Assembly (NCBI RefSeq): GCF_008727755.1
Contig: NZ_CP044231.1
Span: 2,604,001 to 2,668,000 of the forward strand
Length of the DNA stretch: 64,000 nucleotides
Reading direction: 5' to 3'
Source of the DNA: Microbacterium caowuchunii
GTDB taxonomy: Bacteria; Actinomycetota; Actinomycetes; Actinomycetales; Microbacteriaceae
In this document: positions 26,127-35,041 of the stretch, one piece after another
Layout: every line of letters starts with the position of its first letter
How positions within the stretch are numbered: the stretch's first letter is position 1
Position numbers and translations under genes: made by a program
The notes under the pieces: model-generated
What the model saw: only the letters and a program-made list of their open reading frames with translations
Told to the model about the DNA's origin: nothing
Databases searched by the model: none

Positions 26127-27094
26127 CGGGCGAACCTCTCCGTGATGATGCGTCCGGCCAGCACGGCGATGACGATGACGCCCTGCGCCGCCGACTGCAG
26201 GCTGGAAGGAAGGTTGATGAGGCTGAGGAGCACCGTGATGAGCCCCAGGGTGACCGCGCCGAGCGTGGCGCCGATGGGCAGGGCCCGGCCACCGGAGAAG
26301 GTGCCGCCGCCGAGGATCACCGCGGCGATCGTCATGAGCGTGTATTCGCTGGCGGCGTTGATGTCGCCGGACCAGGTCTGCGAGGCGAGCATGAGCCCCG
26401 CGAGGATCATGAAGACGGCGGCGATCACGTAGGCGGTGATGCGGGTGCCGGCCAGCGACACCCCGGCCTTCTCGAGCGTGGGGGCCTGCGAGCCGAGTGC
26501 CCGCATCCGGGTGCCCATGCGGGCACGGCGGGTGACGTACCAGCCGAGCAGCGTCGCGGCGATGATGAAGATGACCGGCGCCGGGAACCAGGTCGGACGC
26601 CAGGTGGAGATGACCGACAGCCAGTCCGGGGTCGCCCCGCCCGGGGTGGGCCGGATCTGCAGGCCGATGCCGAGCCAGACGAACGACATCCCGAGGGTCA
26701 GGATGATGGAGGGCACTCCGCGGCGCTGCACCACGTAGGCGATGACGGCGTAGATCGCGACGATCCCGACGATCGTGCCGAGCGCGAGCAGCGGCGCGTC
26801 GATGAAGAGGGTGGCGGCGATGACGGTGACGAGGCCGACGAGGTAGCCGACGCTCAGGTCGATGTCGCCGACGCTCATGATGATCATCTGCGCCTGGGCC
26901 GCCAGCACGAGCGGCACCGACGACATGAGCATGAGGGTGAGGCCGGGAACGCTCAGGATGCCGGGCTGCAGGGTCGCGGTGATCGCGAAGATCGCGACCA
27001 GGGCGACGAGCGAGAGCAGTGCCGGCGAGCCGTTCGAGGCGCTCGCGCGGGCCCGCTGCCCGGCGGTGGGATAAGAGACGGTGGCGGTGCTCAT
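26123..27094 (-). CDS. Sugar ABC transporter permease 1
   Basis: This 323-residue RbsC-family permease has about nine hydrophobic segments. Diagnostic stretches are MIIMSVGDIDLSVGYLVGLV (the family's GxIDLSVG motif), RMRALGSQAPTLEKAGVSLAG and AAVILGGGTFSGGRALPIGA. It overlaps the ATPase gene by 4 bp and the second permease by 4 bp, so the three are translationally coupled. The LsrC/LsrD pair has the same arrangement, but so do many ribose- and erythritol-type systems. Confidence 0.92.
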   Translation of the reverse strand: MSTATVSYPTAGQRARASASNGSPALLSLVALVAIFAITATLQPGILSVPGLTLMLMSSVPLVLAAQAQMIIMSVGDIDLSVGYLVGLVTVIAATLFIDAPLLALGTIVGIVAIYAVIAYVVQRRGVPSIILTLGMSFVWLGIGLQIRPTPGGATPDWLSVISTWRPTWFPAPVIFIIAATLLGWYVTRRARMGTRMRALGSQAPTLEKAGVSLAGTRITAYVIAAVFMILAGLMLASQTWSGDINAASEYTLMTIAAVILGGGTFSGGRALPIGATLGAVTLGLITVLLSLINLPSSLQSAAQGVIVIAVLAGRIITERFAR

Positions 27095-28596
27095 CGAGCG
27101 TCCTCCTCAGTGGGGGCGTCGCTGCCGAACGAGTCGGCGATGATGCGGTCTTCGGCGATCTCGTCGCCGGCGAGCTCCGAGACGATGCGGCCGGAGCGGA
27201 ACACGTACACGCGGTCGCAGTGGGCCATCTCCCCGTTCTCGGTGGAGTACCAGACGACCGAGCGGCCGCGGGCGGCCTCGACGCGCATGAGCGCGTACAG
27301 CTCGTTCTTGGTGGCGACGTCGACGCCGCGGAACGGGTCGTCGAGCAGCACGAGGGAGGCATCCGTGGCAAACGCGCGCGCGACGAGCACCTTCTGCTGG
27401 TTACCGCCGGAGAGCGAGGTGATGGGGGCGCGGGCGCCGCCCTTGACGTTGAGGCGCTCCACCCACTGCGCGGCGAGGGCGCGCTTGGCCGCCGAGCGGA
27501 TGACACCGCCGCGGGACAGCTGTCGGGATGCCGACACGGTCAGGTTCTCCGCGACGCTCCAGAGCGGGAAGATGCCGCTGGTCTGGCGGTCGCCGGGCAC
27601 GTACGCGCGGCGCTTCGCGACGGTCACGCCGCGGCCACCGGCCCAGAGGCGGCGCAGCAGCGTGTCCTGGCCGTGTCCGGCGAGGCCGGCGAGTCCGATG
27701 ATCTCGCCCGGCTGCACCGTGAAGGGCACGGAGCCCTCGTTCTCGATGCGCGCGACGAGCCCGTCGTTGCGGATGTCGACGGGGGCGCCGTCGGCGTTCG
27801 TGACGCGGCGGATGGTGGCGGTGTCGGCATGCACCTCGCCGCCCATGGTCGCCAGCAGCGCTTCCTCTGAGGTGGCGGATGCCGCGACGGTGTCGACGAT
27901 GCGGCCGTCCTTCATCACGGCGATGCGGTCGGCGTTGGCGAGCACCTCCTGCATCCGGTGCGAGATGAGCACCATGCTCACGCCCGACGCGGTGAGGCGG
28001 CGCAGGTGCGTGTAGAGCTGACGCGTGGCGTCGACGCTGAGGGACTCGGTCGGCTCGTCGAGGATGAGCATGGCGAGGTTCGGCGTGCACAGGGCACGGG
28101 CGATCTCCACCATCTGACGCTGGGCCATGGTGAGGTTGCTCGTGCGGCGGACGATGCCGATGCCGTGGCCGGGGAACACCTCGTCGAGCGTCTCGGCGAC
28201 GTGCTTCTCGGCGGTGCGGCGCCAGCCCCACCCGCGCGCGGAGCGGTCGGAGAGCGCGATGTTCTCCGCGACGGTGAGGTCGGGGCAGAGCGCGAGCTCC
28301 TGGTAGATCATGCGCACCCCGGCGTCGGCGGCGGCGCGCTGGTTCCACGCGTCGCCGCCGCGCCAGGTGACGCGCCCGGTGTCGGGCTGTTCGCGACCGG
28401 CGAGCACCCGCATCAGGGTGCTCTTACCGGCGCCGTTGTGGCCGACCAGTCCGAGGATCTCCCCCGCGGCGACGGTGACGTCGATTCCCGCGAGTGCCCT
28501 CGTGTTGCCGTACCGCTTGGACACGTCCGTCGCGGTCAGCACGACGTCGGTCGCTCGGGGGGTGGCAGAGTTCGAGCTCTGCGTCACGGATGTCAT
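27091..28596 (-). CDS. Sugar ABC transporter ATPase, two nucleotide-binding domains
   Basis: This 501-residue fused ATPase is of the RbsA/MglA type. The first domain has an intact Walker A (GHNGAGKST), a degenerate signature LTMAQRQ and Walker B AMLILDEPTESL. The second has a degenerate Walker A region (GLAGLAGHGQDTLL) but a clear LSGGNQQKV signature and VLLDDPFRGVD. Such asymmetry is normal for this family, in which one site is catalytic. AAGGAG precedes ATG 28596. It follows the binding-protein gene by 34 bp and drives import through the two permeases. Confidence 0.92.
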   Translation of the reverse strand: MTSVTQSSNSATPRATDVVLTATDVSKRYGNTRALAGIDVTVAAGEILGLVGHNGAGKSTLMRVLAGREQPDTGRVTWRGGDAWNQRAAADAGVRMIYQELALCPDLTVAENIALSDRSARGWGWRRTAEKHVAETLDEVFPGHGIGIVRRTSNLTMAQRQMVEIARALCTPNLAMLILDEPTESLSVDATRQLYTHLRRLTASGVSMVLISHRMQEVLANADRIAVMKDGRIVDTVAASATSEEALLATMGGEVHADTATIRRVTNADGAPVDIRNDGLVARIENEGSVPFTVQPGEIIGLAGLAGHGQDTLLRRLWAGGRGVTVAKRRAYVPGDRQTSGIFPLWSVAENLTVSASRQLSRGGVIRSAAKRALAAQWVERLNVKGGARAPITSLSGGNQQKVLVARAFATDASLVLLDDPFRGVDVATKNELYALMRVEAARGRSVVWYSTENGEMAHCDRVYVFRSGRIVSELAGDEIAEDRIIADSFGSDAPTEEDAR

Positions 28597-28630
28597 CGGG
28601 TGTTCTCCTTCGAACCGGTCGGCCGGGCGG

Positions 28631-29713
28631 TCAGGAGACCGCCGGAGCCTGCACCTTCTCGCCGTCGGCCAGCGCCTTGAGCGCGGCCTCGATGGATGCG
28701 TCGTCCCAGGCGATGGACGCGTACTCGTCCGCGTTCAGCTCGGCGACCCAGTAGTCGAGCTCGTCCTGGCTGATCTTCACGAGGGGCAGCACGACGTCGG
28801 CGGGGACCTCTTCACCGCGCTCCTTGGCGAGGGCGACGTAGAGGGCGGCGACGACCTGGCCCGGGTCGGTCAGCGCAGCGAACGAACCGTTCGAGATGCC
28901 GCTTTCCTTCCAGAAGCTGAGCGACTTGCCGTCGGTGTCGAAGACGACGACGGGGGCCTCACGGCCGGCGGACTCGAATGCCTGCACGACGCCCATGCCG
29001 CCGATGCAGCCGGGGACCGCGGCGACCTCGGGCAGCGAGCCCAGGATGCCGACGAGCTCCTTCTGCGCGGTGGCGGAGTCGCAGAAGCCGTTGACCTCGG
29101 CGACGACGTTCACGTCCGGGTAGTCCGCGAGGATCTCCAGCTGCCGGTTGTGGAAGGCCTCCTCCGGCTGCGAGCCGATGACGCCGCGGTTGATGACGAT
29201 GTTGCCGGCGCCGCCGATGGCCTCGAGAGCGGGCTCGAGCGAGTCGGCACCCCACTGGCCGTACTCGTTACGGACGACCGTGCCGCAGCTGGTCTCCATC
29301 TCGGCGTCCAGGATGATCACGTTGATGCCCGCGGTGCAGGCCTCTTCGATGACCGGCTTGAGCGCGCTCGAGGAGGCCGGGATGACCATGAGCACGTCGG
29401 GGTTCTGCAGCATGAGGCTGCGGATCTGGGACGCCTGCTCGGTGGCGCTGTTCTCGCCCGGAGCGTTGACGACGGAGTACTCCGAGACGATGCCTTCGTC
29501 CTTGAGCTTCTCGGCCTCGGTCTCGAACTTGTCGATGAGGGTCAGGCGCCATCCGTTGACGAAGCCGTTGGACAGGGCGATCTTCAGCCCTTCCGGCTCG
29601 GTGCCGTCAGCGGTGCCGGCGTCGCTGCCACCGGCACAACCGGCGAGCAGCAGGACCGCGGCGGCGGCAGCGGTGACCGCGGTCGCCGTGCGGCGGATGT
29701 TCGGGAACTTCAT
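28631..29713 (-). CDS. Sugar ABC transporter substrate-binding lipoprotein
   Basis: This is a periplasmic-binding-protein type I (ribose-binding) lipoprotein. The signal peptide ends in the lipobox LLAGC, with Cys26 lipidated. The mature protein has LKIALSNGFVNGWRLTLIDKF, PDVLMVIPASSSALKP, INVIILDAE and APVVVFDTDGKS, the usual two-lobe pattern. AGGAGG lies only 2 nt before ATG 29719 but 8 nt before ATG 29713, so 29713 is taken as the start (360 residues). It is the first gene of the operon and defines substrate specificity, which cannot be read from sequence. Confidence 0.92.
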   Translation of the reverse strand: MKFPNIRRTATAVTAAAAAVLLLAGCAGGSDAGTADGTEPEGLKIALSNGFVNGWRLTLIDKFETEAEKLKDEGIVSEYSVVNAPGENSATEQASQIRSLMLQNPDVLMVIPASSSALKPVIEEACTAGINVIILDAEMETSCGTVVRNEYGQWGADSLEPALEAIGGAGNIVINRGVIGSQPEEAFHNRQLEILADYPDVNVVAEVNGFCDSATAQKELVGILGSLPEVAAVPGCIGGMGVVQAFESAGREAPVVVFDTDGKSLSFWKESGISNGSFAALTDPGQVVAALYVALAKERGEEVPADVVLPLVKISQDELDYWVAELNADEYASIAWDDASIEAALKALADGEKVQAPAVS

Positions 29714-29790
29714 TGTCATTGCCTCCTGGTTTCGCTTCGTCGCGAGGTGACGAGCGCTGTGCGTTCGGGCGCCAGGTCTGTCAACCTGTT

Positions 29791-29820
29791 ACAACCAACC
29801 TGTCATGACGAGTTGGTTGT
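29791..29820. promoter_or_regulatory. Candidate GntR operator
   Basis: ACAACCAAC (29791-29799) and GTTGGTTGT (29812-29820) form a perfect 9-bp inverted repeat with a 12-bp spacer, centred in the region between the binding-protein gene and the divergent gntR gene. Its AT-rich surroundings fit a shared promoter. It is the likely site for the GntR protein controlling both transcripts. Confidence 0.65.
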
Positions 29821-29907
29821 GACTAACATAGGGACCGGCGTCGGTGCTGTCAATTGCGCGTTGATACGCTCTGAGCACCGCGCGCGCCGGACCAAAGGAG
29901 GCCGTCC

Positions 29908-30657
29908 ATGCCGACACCCGCGACGCACGTCGCTCTCGACCGCGAGGCGGACGCACCGCTGTGGCAGCAGCTGGCGCGTGTTCTCCGCGACGAGATCGAG
30001 GCGGGCCTTCTGCGCGCCGATCAGGCTCTCCCCTCGGAATCGGAGCTCATCGATCGCTACGGCGTCTCCCGCACGGTGGTGCGTGAGGCCCTCGCCGAAC
30101 TCGTTCGCGCCGGTCTCATCTACAAGGTGCGTGCCCGCGGATCGTTCGTGTCCCCGCAGCGTCCGGATCTGAAGTTCATCGGGTCGATGACCGGTTCCTC
30201 GGACGACCTGTCCACGACCGGGCGGAGCGTCACGACCCGCGTGCTCGACTTCGAGCTGGGCACGGCGGATGCCGAGGATGCCGAGGCCCTCCGCATCCCC
30301 GAGGGGAGCCCCGTCGTGCGGCTCCGGCGCCTCCGGCACGTGGACGGCACGCCCTGGCTGCTGGTCGACACCGTGCTGCCGCACGACCGCTTCCCCACGC
30401 TCGGCCGCGCGAACCTCGAGAACCGCTCGCTGTACGAGCACCTGCGCCGGCACTTCGGGGTGGAGCCGAGCGGCGCGGACCGCTGGATCAGCGCGGTCGT
30501 GCCGACACCCGAGGATGCGGGGCTGCTGGAGCTGGGCCCCGGCCAGCCGGTGCTGTCGATCGAGTCGGTCGCCTGGGACTCCGACGGCGTGCCCTTCGAG
30601 CGCTACCACGCCCTGCACCGCAGCGACGAGTCCCGCTTCTACGTCGGCATCCGCTGA
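29908..30657 (+). CDS. GntR-family regulator, HutC/UTRA subfamily
   Basis: The 249-residue protein has an N-terminal winged helix (LWQQLARVLRDEIEAG, PSESELIDRYGVSRTVVREALAELVRAGLI, then the wing ARGSFVSP). A UTRA ligand domain follows, with IPEGSPVVRLRRLRHVDGTPWLLVDTVLP and VLSIESVAWDSDGVPFERYHALHR. UTRA domains bind sugar phosphates or similar effectors. A strong AAAGGAGG precedes ATG 29908. It is divergent from the catabolic operon and probably represses it until the imported or phosphorylated substrate appears. Confidence 0.92.
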   Translation: MPTPATHVALDREADAPLWQQLARVLRDEIEAGLLRADQALPSESELIDRYGVSRTVVREALAELVRAGLIYKVRARGSFVSPQRPDLKFIGSMTGSSDDLSTTGRSVTTRVLDFELGTADAEDAEALRIPEGSPVVRLRRLRHVDGTPWLLVDTVLPHDRFPTLGRANLENRSLYEHLRRHFGVEPSGADRWISAVVPTPEDAGLLELGPGQPVLSIESVAWDSDGVPFERYHALHRSDESRFYVGIR

Positions 30658-30675
30658 CCCCCGCCCCCCTCTTTT

Positions 30676-30743
30676 CCGGTCGACTCGCCAAGAACTGCGG
30701 GTACAGCGGGGCCGGCATCCGCACTTCTTGGCGAGTCGACCGG
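30676..30743. repeat. Large inverted repeat with 25-bp arms
   Basis: Arms at 30676-30700 and 30719-30743 pair over 25 bp with a single mismatch, the outer 19 bp being perfect, around an 18-nt loop. It begins 18 bp after the gntR stop. It may act as a terminator, but its size and the sequence motif GTCGACTCGCCAAGAA suggest a second family of intergenic palindromes, unrelated to the 75-bp family. Confidence 0.8.
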
Positions 30744-30864
30744 TTCCTGCCCCCGCGTGGAGGCGACAGGCGAGCTCACCCCAGGGCTCCTCCGCACACC
30801 TTCCCTGCACGTCATACCGCCTGTGGCAGGATTAGGCGAGATACCCCCATATCCGAGAGGCGTC

Positions 30865-32337
30865 ATGGAGCTCAGCGACTACATCCGTGTCCTGCGGAAG
30901 AACTGGCTCGTCATCGTCGTCGTGACGCTGGTGGGCCTGGGAGCCGCGGCGGCCTACTCGCTCACGCGCACCCCTCTCTATGAGGCGGAGAGCCGCGTGT
31001 TCGTCTCGACGCAGACGAGCGGATCCGTGCAGGAGCTGCAGCAGGGCTCGGCGTTCACGCAGCAGCGGGTGACGACGTACGTCAACCTCGTGACGACGCC
31101 GATCGTGATCAACCCCGTGCTCGACGAGCTCGACCTCGACATGACCGCGGGTGAGCTCGCGAAGCAGGTGTCCGCATCCGCGCCGCTGAACACGACGCTG
31201 ATCGGCATCACGGTCACGGATCCCGACCCGGTGCTCGCCGCCGACATCGCGAACGCGCTGGGCGCGAGTCTCACGACCGCCGTCGAGGACATCGAGACGC
31301 CGGCCGGCCAGGAGCTCAGCCCGGTCAAGCTGACGCGCGTGCAGGACGCCCTGCCCACGAACGTGCCGGTCAGCCCGAACGTCCCGCTCAACCTCGCCCT
31401 CGGCACCCTGGTCGGTCTCGCGCTCGGCATCGGCTTCGCGGTGCTTCGCACGGTGCTCGACACGAAGGTGCGCAGCGCCCGCGACATCAACAACCTCACC
31501 GATCGTCCGATCCTCGGTGCGATCCCGTTCGACCCGAAGGCGCAGGAGCGTCCGCTCATCCTGCACGCCGACCCGCACAACCCGCGCTCCGAGGCGTTCC
31601 GCGCCCTCCGCACGAACCTGCAGTTCATCGAGATGGACGGCGGGCACAGCTTCGTCGTCACCTCCAGCATCCCGAGCGAGGGCAAGTCGACGACGACCGT
31701 GAACCTCGCGATCGCGCTGGCGGATGCGGGTAAGCGCGTCGCGCTCATCGACACCGACCTGCGCAAGCCCAAGGTGGCCGAGTACCTCGGCATCGAGGGC
31801 GGCGCGGGTCTCACCGACGTGCTGATCGGCCGGGCGAAGGTCGGCGATGTGATGCTCCCGTGGGGCAAGCGTCCGCTGTTCGTGCTGCCGGCGGGCAAGG
31901 TGCCGCCGAACCCGAGCGAGCTGCTCGGGTCGAAGCAGATGGCGCAGCTGCTCGAGGCCATCAGCCGCGACTTCGATGTCGTCCTGCTCGATGCTCCCCC
32001 GCTTCTTCCGGTGACGGATGCGGCGGTGCTCGCCCGCGTGACGAGCGGAGCGCTCGTGGTGGTCGCGGCCGGGCGCACGACGTCCGGCCAGTTCGAGGGC
32101 GCACTCACCGCGCTCGAGACCGTCGACGCGAAGGTCGCCGGCATCATCCTGGCCATGGTGCCCACCCGGGGTGCGGATGCGTACGGCTACGGCTATGGCT
32201 ACGGTTACGGCGGGTACGGCGCCTACACCTCGGTGACAGCCGCTCCCCCGAAGCCCGCTCCCACAGCACGCAAGAAGCGTCGCGGCGGGGACGCTCACCC
32301 TCAGACTTCGCAGGACGTGCCCACCGCCGTTCCCTGA
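30865..32337 (+). CDS. Polysaccharide co-polymerase / bacterial tyrosine autokinase
   Basis: This 490-residue fusion has a Wzz domain (about 1-200) with membrane helices at about 13-32 and 175-195. A cytoplasmic BY-kinase domain follows, with Walker A SSIPSEGKST (Lys274), Walker A' VALIDTDLRKP and Walker B VVLLDAPPLLP. The tail contains the tyrosine cluster YGYGYGYGYGGYGAY, the expected autophosphorylation site. It controls chain length and export of the exopolysaccharide. ATG 30865 matches the usual N-terminus MELSDYIRVLRKNW; the longer frame from 30757 is rejected. It is the first gene of the polysaccharide locus. Confidence 0.93.
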   Translation: MELSDYIRVLRKNWLVIVVVTLVGLGAAAAYSLTRTPLYEAESRVFVSTQTSGSVQELQQGSAFTQQRVTTYVNLVTTPIVINPVLDELDLDMTAGELAKQVSASAPLNTTLIGITVTDPDPVLAADIANALGASLTTAVEDIETPAGQELSPVKLTRVQDALPTNVPVSPNVPLNLALGTLVGLALGIGFAVLRTVLDTKVRSARDINNLTDRPILGAIPFDPKAQERPLILHADPHNPRSEAFRALRTNLQFIEMDGGHSFVVTSSIPSEGKSTTTVNLAIALADAGKRVALIDTDLRKPKVAEYLGIEGGAGLTDVLIGRAKVGDVMLPWGKRPLFVLPAGKVPPNPSELLGSKQMAQLLEAISRDFDVVLLDAPPLLPVTDAAVLARVTSGALVVVAAGRTTSGQFEGALTALETVDAKVAGIILAMVPTRGADAYGYGYGYGYGGYGAYTSVTAAPPKPAPTARKKRRGGDAHPQTSQDVPTAVP

Positions 32338-32359
32338 TCGTCCGAGAGATGAGAGGGCA

Positions 32360-33256
32360 ATGAGGCAACCTCGATTCCGCACCAGCACCCGGGTCAGATG
32401 GTGGTCCGGGGTGCTCGTCGCGGTGCTCGCGGTGGTGGTCATCGTTCTTGTCGTGCTGGCCTTCCAGCGCACCCGGGGCGGCGCGCCGGTCGAGCAGAGC
32501 CCCCGCCCCGTCCCGTCTTTCTCGCCGAGCCCGGATGAGACACCCTCCCCCACCGCGACCCCGACCGCGACCCCGACGCCGGTCGTGATCACCGCCCCGG
32601 GCGCCGAGGAGCGGTTCCTCTCCGCCGGCAGCGGCGCCCTGTGGCGGGCTACCGCGGGCGCGTGCGGCGGGACGGAGCCGCTGCTGGAGCGGTCGACGGA
32701 TGAGGGGCGCACCTGGAACGACGTCACCCCTCGCTACCTCGGCATCGGCCAGATCCTGAGCCTGAACGCGTTCGCCGGCACCGAGGCGCAGCTCGTGGCC
32801 CTGATGGGTGCGGACTGCGAGGTGCAGGGTCTGCGCACGTTCACGCAGGGCCGCTTCTGGGAGCCGAACGCCGAAGTGCTCGCCGGGGCGACCTACCTTG
32901 TTCCGGATGGCGCGGAGGTCATCACCCCGTCCGGACGCGTCGAAGCCCCCTGCGACGCTCCCTGGGGGGTCCGCGCCGGGGGCGGCGCCACCGCGCTCGT
33001 GTGCGACGGCATCGCCTACACGCTGGTCGACGACGAGTGGGAGCAGGTGGCCGAGAACGCCCTGGCGGTAGCACTGCAGTCGGGCGCCGTCGTCACCGCC
33101 GCGGTCGCCCCAGGTTGCAATGGCATCACGATCTCCGGCGTGGCGAGCACCTGCGTGCAGGTCGAGAGCCCCTCCGCGCCCTCCGCCATCACAACCTCGG
33201 GTCCGAACACCCTGATCTGGGCCCTCGATACGTTGGAGACGGTCGCCACCCCCTAG
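32360..33256 (+). CDS. Membrane-anchored extracellular protein of unknown function
   Basis: The 298-residue protein has a basic N-terminus and one membrane helix at about 17-36 (GVLVAVLAVVVIVLVVLAF). A Pro/Ser/Thr linker (SFSPSPDETPSPTATPTATP) follows, and then an extracellular domain of about 200 residues with six or more cysteines. The domain contains WRATAGACGGTEPLLERSTDEGRTW, reminiscent of one blade of a sialidase/BNR-type propeller (the S-x-D-x-G-x-x-W pattern). It lies 22 bp after the tyrosine kinase gene. A role in polysaccharide attachment or sensing is only a guess. Confidence 0.65.
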   Translation: MRQPRFRTSTRVRWWSGVLVAVLAVVVIVLVVLAFQRTRGGAPVEQSPRPVPSFSPSPDETPSPTATPTATPTPVVITAPGAEERFLSAGSGALWRATAGACGGTEPLLERSTDEGRTWNDVTPRYLGIGQILSLNAFAGTEAQLVALMGADCEVQGLRTFTQGRFWEPNAEVLAGATYLVPDGAEVITPSGRVEAPCDAPWGVRAGGGATALVCDGIAYTLVDDEWEQVAENALAVALQSGAVVTAAVAPGCNGITISGVASTCVQVESPSAPSAITTSGPNTLIWALDTLETVATP

Positions 33257-33467
33257 GGTTCGCCCAGCGCAAAATGGGGGCGAAAGCCCCTTGTGATTTT
33301 CGGGAATGTAGTCCAAAAGGCCGACAGAGCCGAAGGTCCCGACCGCGCTACGATCGCTGCGGAACCTCAGTGCAACGACGTACTCTGCATCCGGCACACA
33401 GTCGTCACAAACGGTTGCTAGGTTTCCGATGTCAGCTGCTCGCTGGAGGTGGAGAGGGGAAACCACT

Positions 33468-35012
33468 GTGTCGACCGAAAGTCAGGTCGATGCGACAACG
33501 GAGTCGCTGACGCACACACAAACTTCGAAGAATCCCGCTCCCTCCTCCGCCGTGCAGGGACGGACGGACTGGCGGCGCAGCTACGCCCGGCGCCTGTGGA
33601 TCACCGATCTCCTCGCGCTGATCTGGGTGGTCTACGGCACCCAGATCGCCTGGTTCGGGCTGGGCAACGCCCAACTCTCCATGCGTGAGGATGCCCGTCT
33701 GAGCGACGTGTCGTACTGGGCTTTCTCCACCGGCCTGATCATCGCCTGGATGGGTGCCCTCGCCTGGAGCGACTCCCGGAGCTACCGCGTCATCGGCACC
33801 GGTTTCGCGGAGTACGTGCGGATCGGCGAGTCGAGTTTCAGGCTCTTCGGCGCGATCGCCATCATCGCCTTCCTCACCCAGATCGACGTCGCCCGCGGGT
33901 TCCTGCTGATCAGTCTGCCGATGGGCATCCTGGTACTGCTGTTCACCCGTTGGCTGTGGCGCCAATGGCTCGTCGTGAAGCGTGAGTCAGGTGATTTCTC
34001 CGCTCGCGTGCTGCTCGTCGGTTCACTTGACTCGGTGACGCAGATCGCTCGCGAGCTCCGCCGCGTGCCGAGCGCGGGGTACCACGTCGTGGGCGCCTGC
34101 ACCCCCACGGGCCAGATCGCCAGCACGATCCCGGGCACGGACATCCCCTGGATGGGTTCCGTGGATGCGGTCGAACGGGCCATGGAGCTGACCTCTGCCG
34201 ACACCGTGGCAGTGACGAGCACGGACGAGCTGCCCCCGTCGAAGGTGAAGCAGATCTCTTGGAACCTGCAGGCCGGAAAACAGCACCTGGTGCTGGCGCC
34301 GAGCATCCTCGACATCGCCGGCCCCCGGCTGCACACGCGCCCCGTCGCCGGGCTGCCCCTCATCCACGTCGAGACCCCGCGATTCAGCAAGGGCCAACTG
34401 TTCCTCAAGCGCAGCATGGACCTGCTGTCGAGCACACTGGGCGTGATCGTGATCAGCCCGATCCTCATCGCCCTCGCAATCGCCGTGCGCCTCTCCTCCC
34501 CCGGCCCGGTGCTGTTCCGCCAGACGCGCATCGGCCGCGGCGGCCGTGAGTTCAAGATGTTGAAGTTCCGGTCAATGGTGGTCGATGCCGAAGATCTGCT
34601 GGAGGGCCTGCAGCAGAAGCGCGCCGAAGTCGGCGTCGATTCAGGCAACGAGGTGCTCTTCAAGATGAAGAACGATCCGCGGGTGACTCGCGTGGGTCGC
34701 GTAATGCGGAGATTCAGCCTGGATGAGTTGCCTCAGCTCTTCAACGTGATTGGCGGGTCGATGTCGTTGGTCGGCCCCCGCCCACCGCTACCCCGAGAAG
34801 TCGAACAGTATGCGGATCACGTACATCGCAGGTTTCTTGTGAAGCCCGGGGTTACGGGGCTATGGCAGGTGAGCGGGCGTTCTTCCCTCTCCTGGGAGGA
34901 CACCGTTCGCCTCGACCTCTCGTATGTCGAGAACTGGAGCCTCATGGGAGACTTCGCAATCCTCTCGAAGACAGCGAAAGCAGCCTTAGCGCCAGGCCAG
35001 ACTGCGTTTTGA
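33468..35012 (+). CDS. Priming polyprenyl-phosphate glycosyl-1-phosphate transferase
   Basis: This 514-residue enzyme of the WbaP/WcaJ type starts polysaccharide repeat assembly by moving a sugar-1-phosphate onto undecaprenyl phosphate. Four N-terminal membrane helices (about 40-165) are followed by a nucleotide-binding-like domain (about 175-300). The catalytic bacterial sugar transferase domain comes last, with KRSMDLLSSTLGVIVISPI, MLKFRSMVVDA, RVTRVGRVMRRFSLDELPQL and SLVGPRPPLP. GTG 33468, 8 nt after GAGAGGGG, is preferred to ATG 33429, which lacks a ribosome site. The upstream 211 bp probably hold the promoter. Confidence 0.93.
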   Translation: MSTESQVDATTESLTHTQTSKNPAPSSAVQGRTDWRRSYARRLWITDLLALIWVVYGTQIAWFGLGNAQLSMREDARLSDVSYWAFSTGLIIAWMGALAWSDSRSYRVIGTGFAEYVRIGESSFRLFGAIAIIAFLTQIDVARGFLLISLPMGILVLLFTRWLWRQWLVVKRESGDFSARVLLVGSLDSVTQIARELRRVPSAGYHVVGACTPTGQIASTIPGTDIPWMGSVDAVERAMELTSADTVAVTSTDELPPSKVKQISWNLQAGKQHLVLAPSILDIAGPRLHTRPVAGLPLIHVETPRFSKGQLFLKRSMDLLSSTLGVIVISPILIALAIAVRLSSPGPVLFRQTRIGRGGREFKMLKFRSMVVDAEDLLEGLQQKRAEVGVDSGNEVLFKMKNDPRVTRVGRVMRRFSLDELPQLFNVIGGSMSLVGPRPPLPREVEQYADHVHRRFLVKPGVTGLWQVSGRSSLSWEDTVRLDLSYVENWSLMGDFAILSKTAKAALAPGQTAF

Positions 35013-35041
35013 CATTTACTCAGCACCAGGAGCATTACACG

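Noticed and set aside
25074..27506. 810-codon frame over the permease genes
   Set aside because: Only the last 350 codons are permease; the rest is a shadow of the first permease and ATPase genes.
24209..29713. Autoinducer-2 (lsr) uptake operon
   Set aside because: LsrF and the transporter fit, but there is no LsrG or LsrR, the kinase does not look like LsrK, and GlpD-like and aldolase/SDR genes point elsewhere.
32182..32229. Tandem GGCTAYGGC-like DNA repeat
   Set aside because: It encodes the Tyr/Gly tail of the autokinase and is explained by protein function.
13545..32337. Dedicated phosphatase-kinase pair
   Set aside because: The tyrosine phosphatase and BY-kinase are 17 kb apart in unrelated neighbourhoods; pairing is possible but not supported by linkage.
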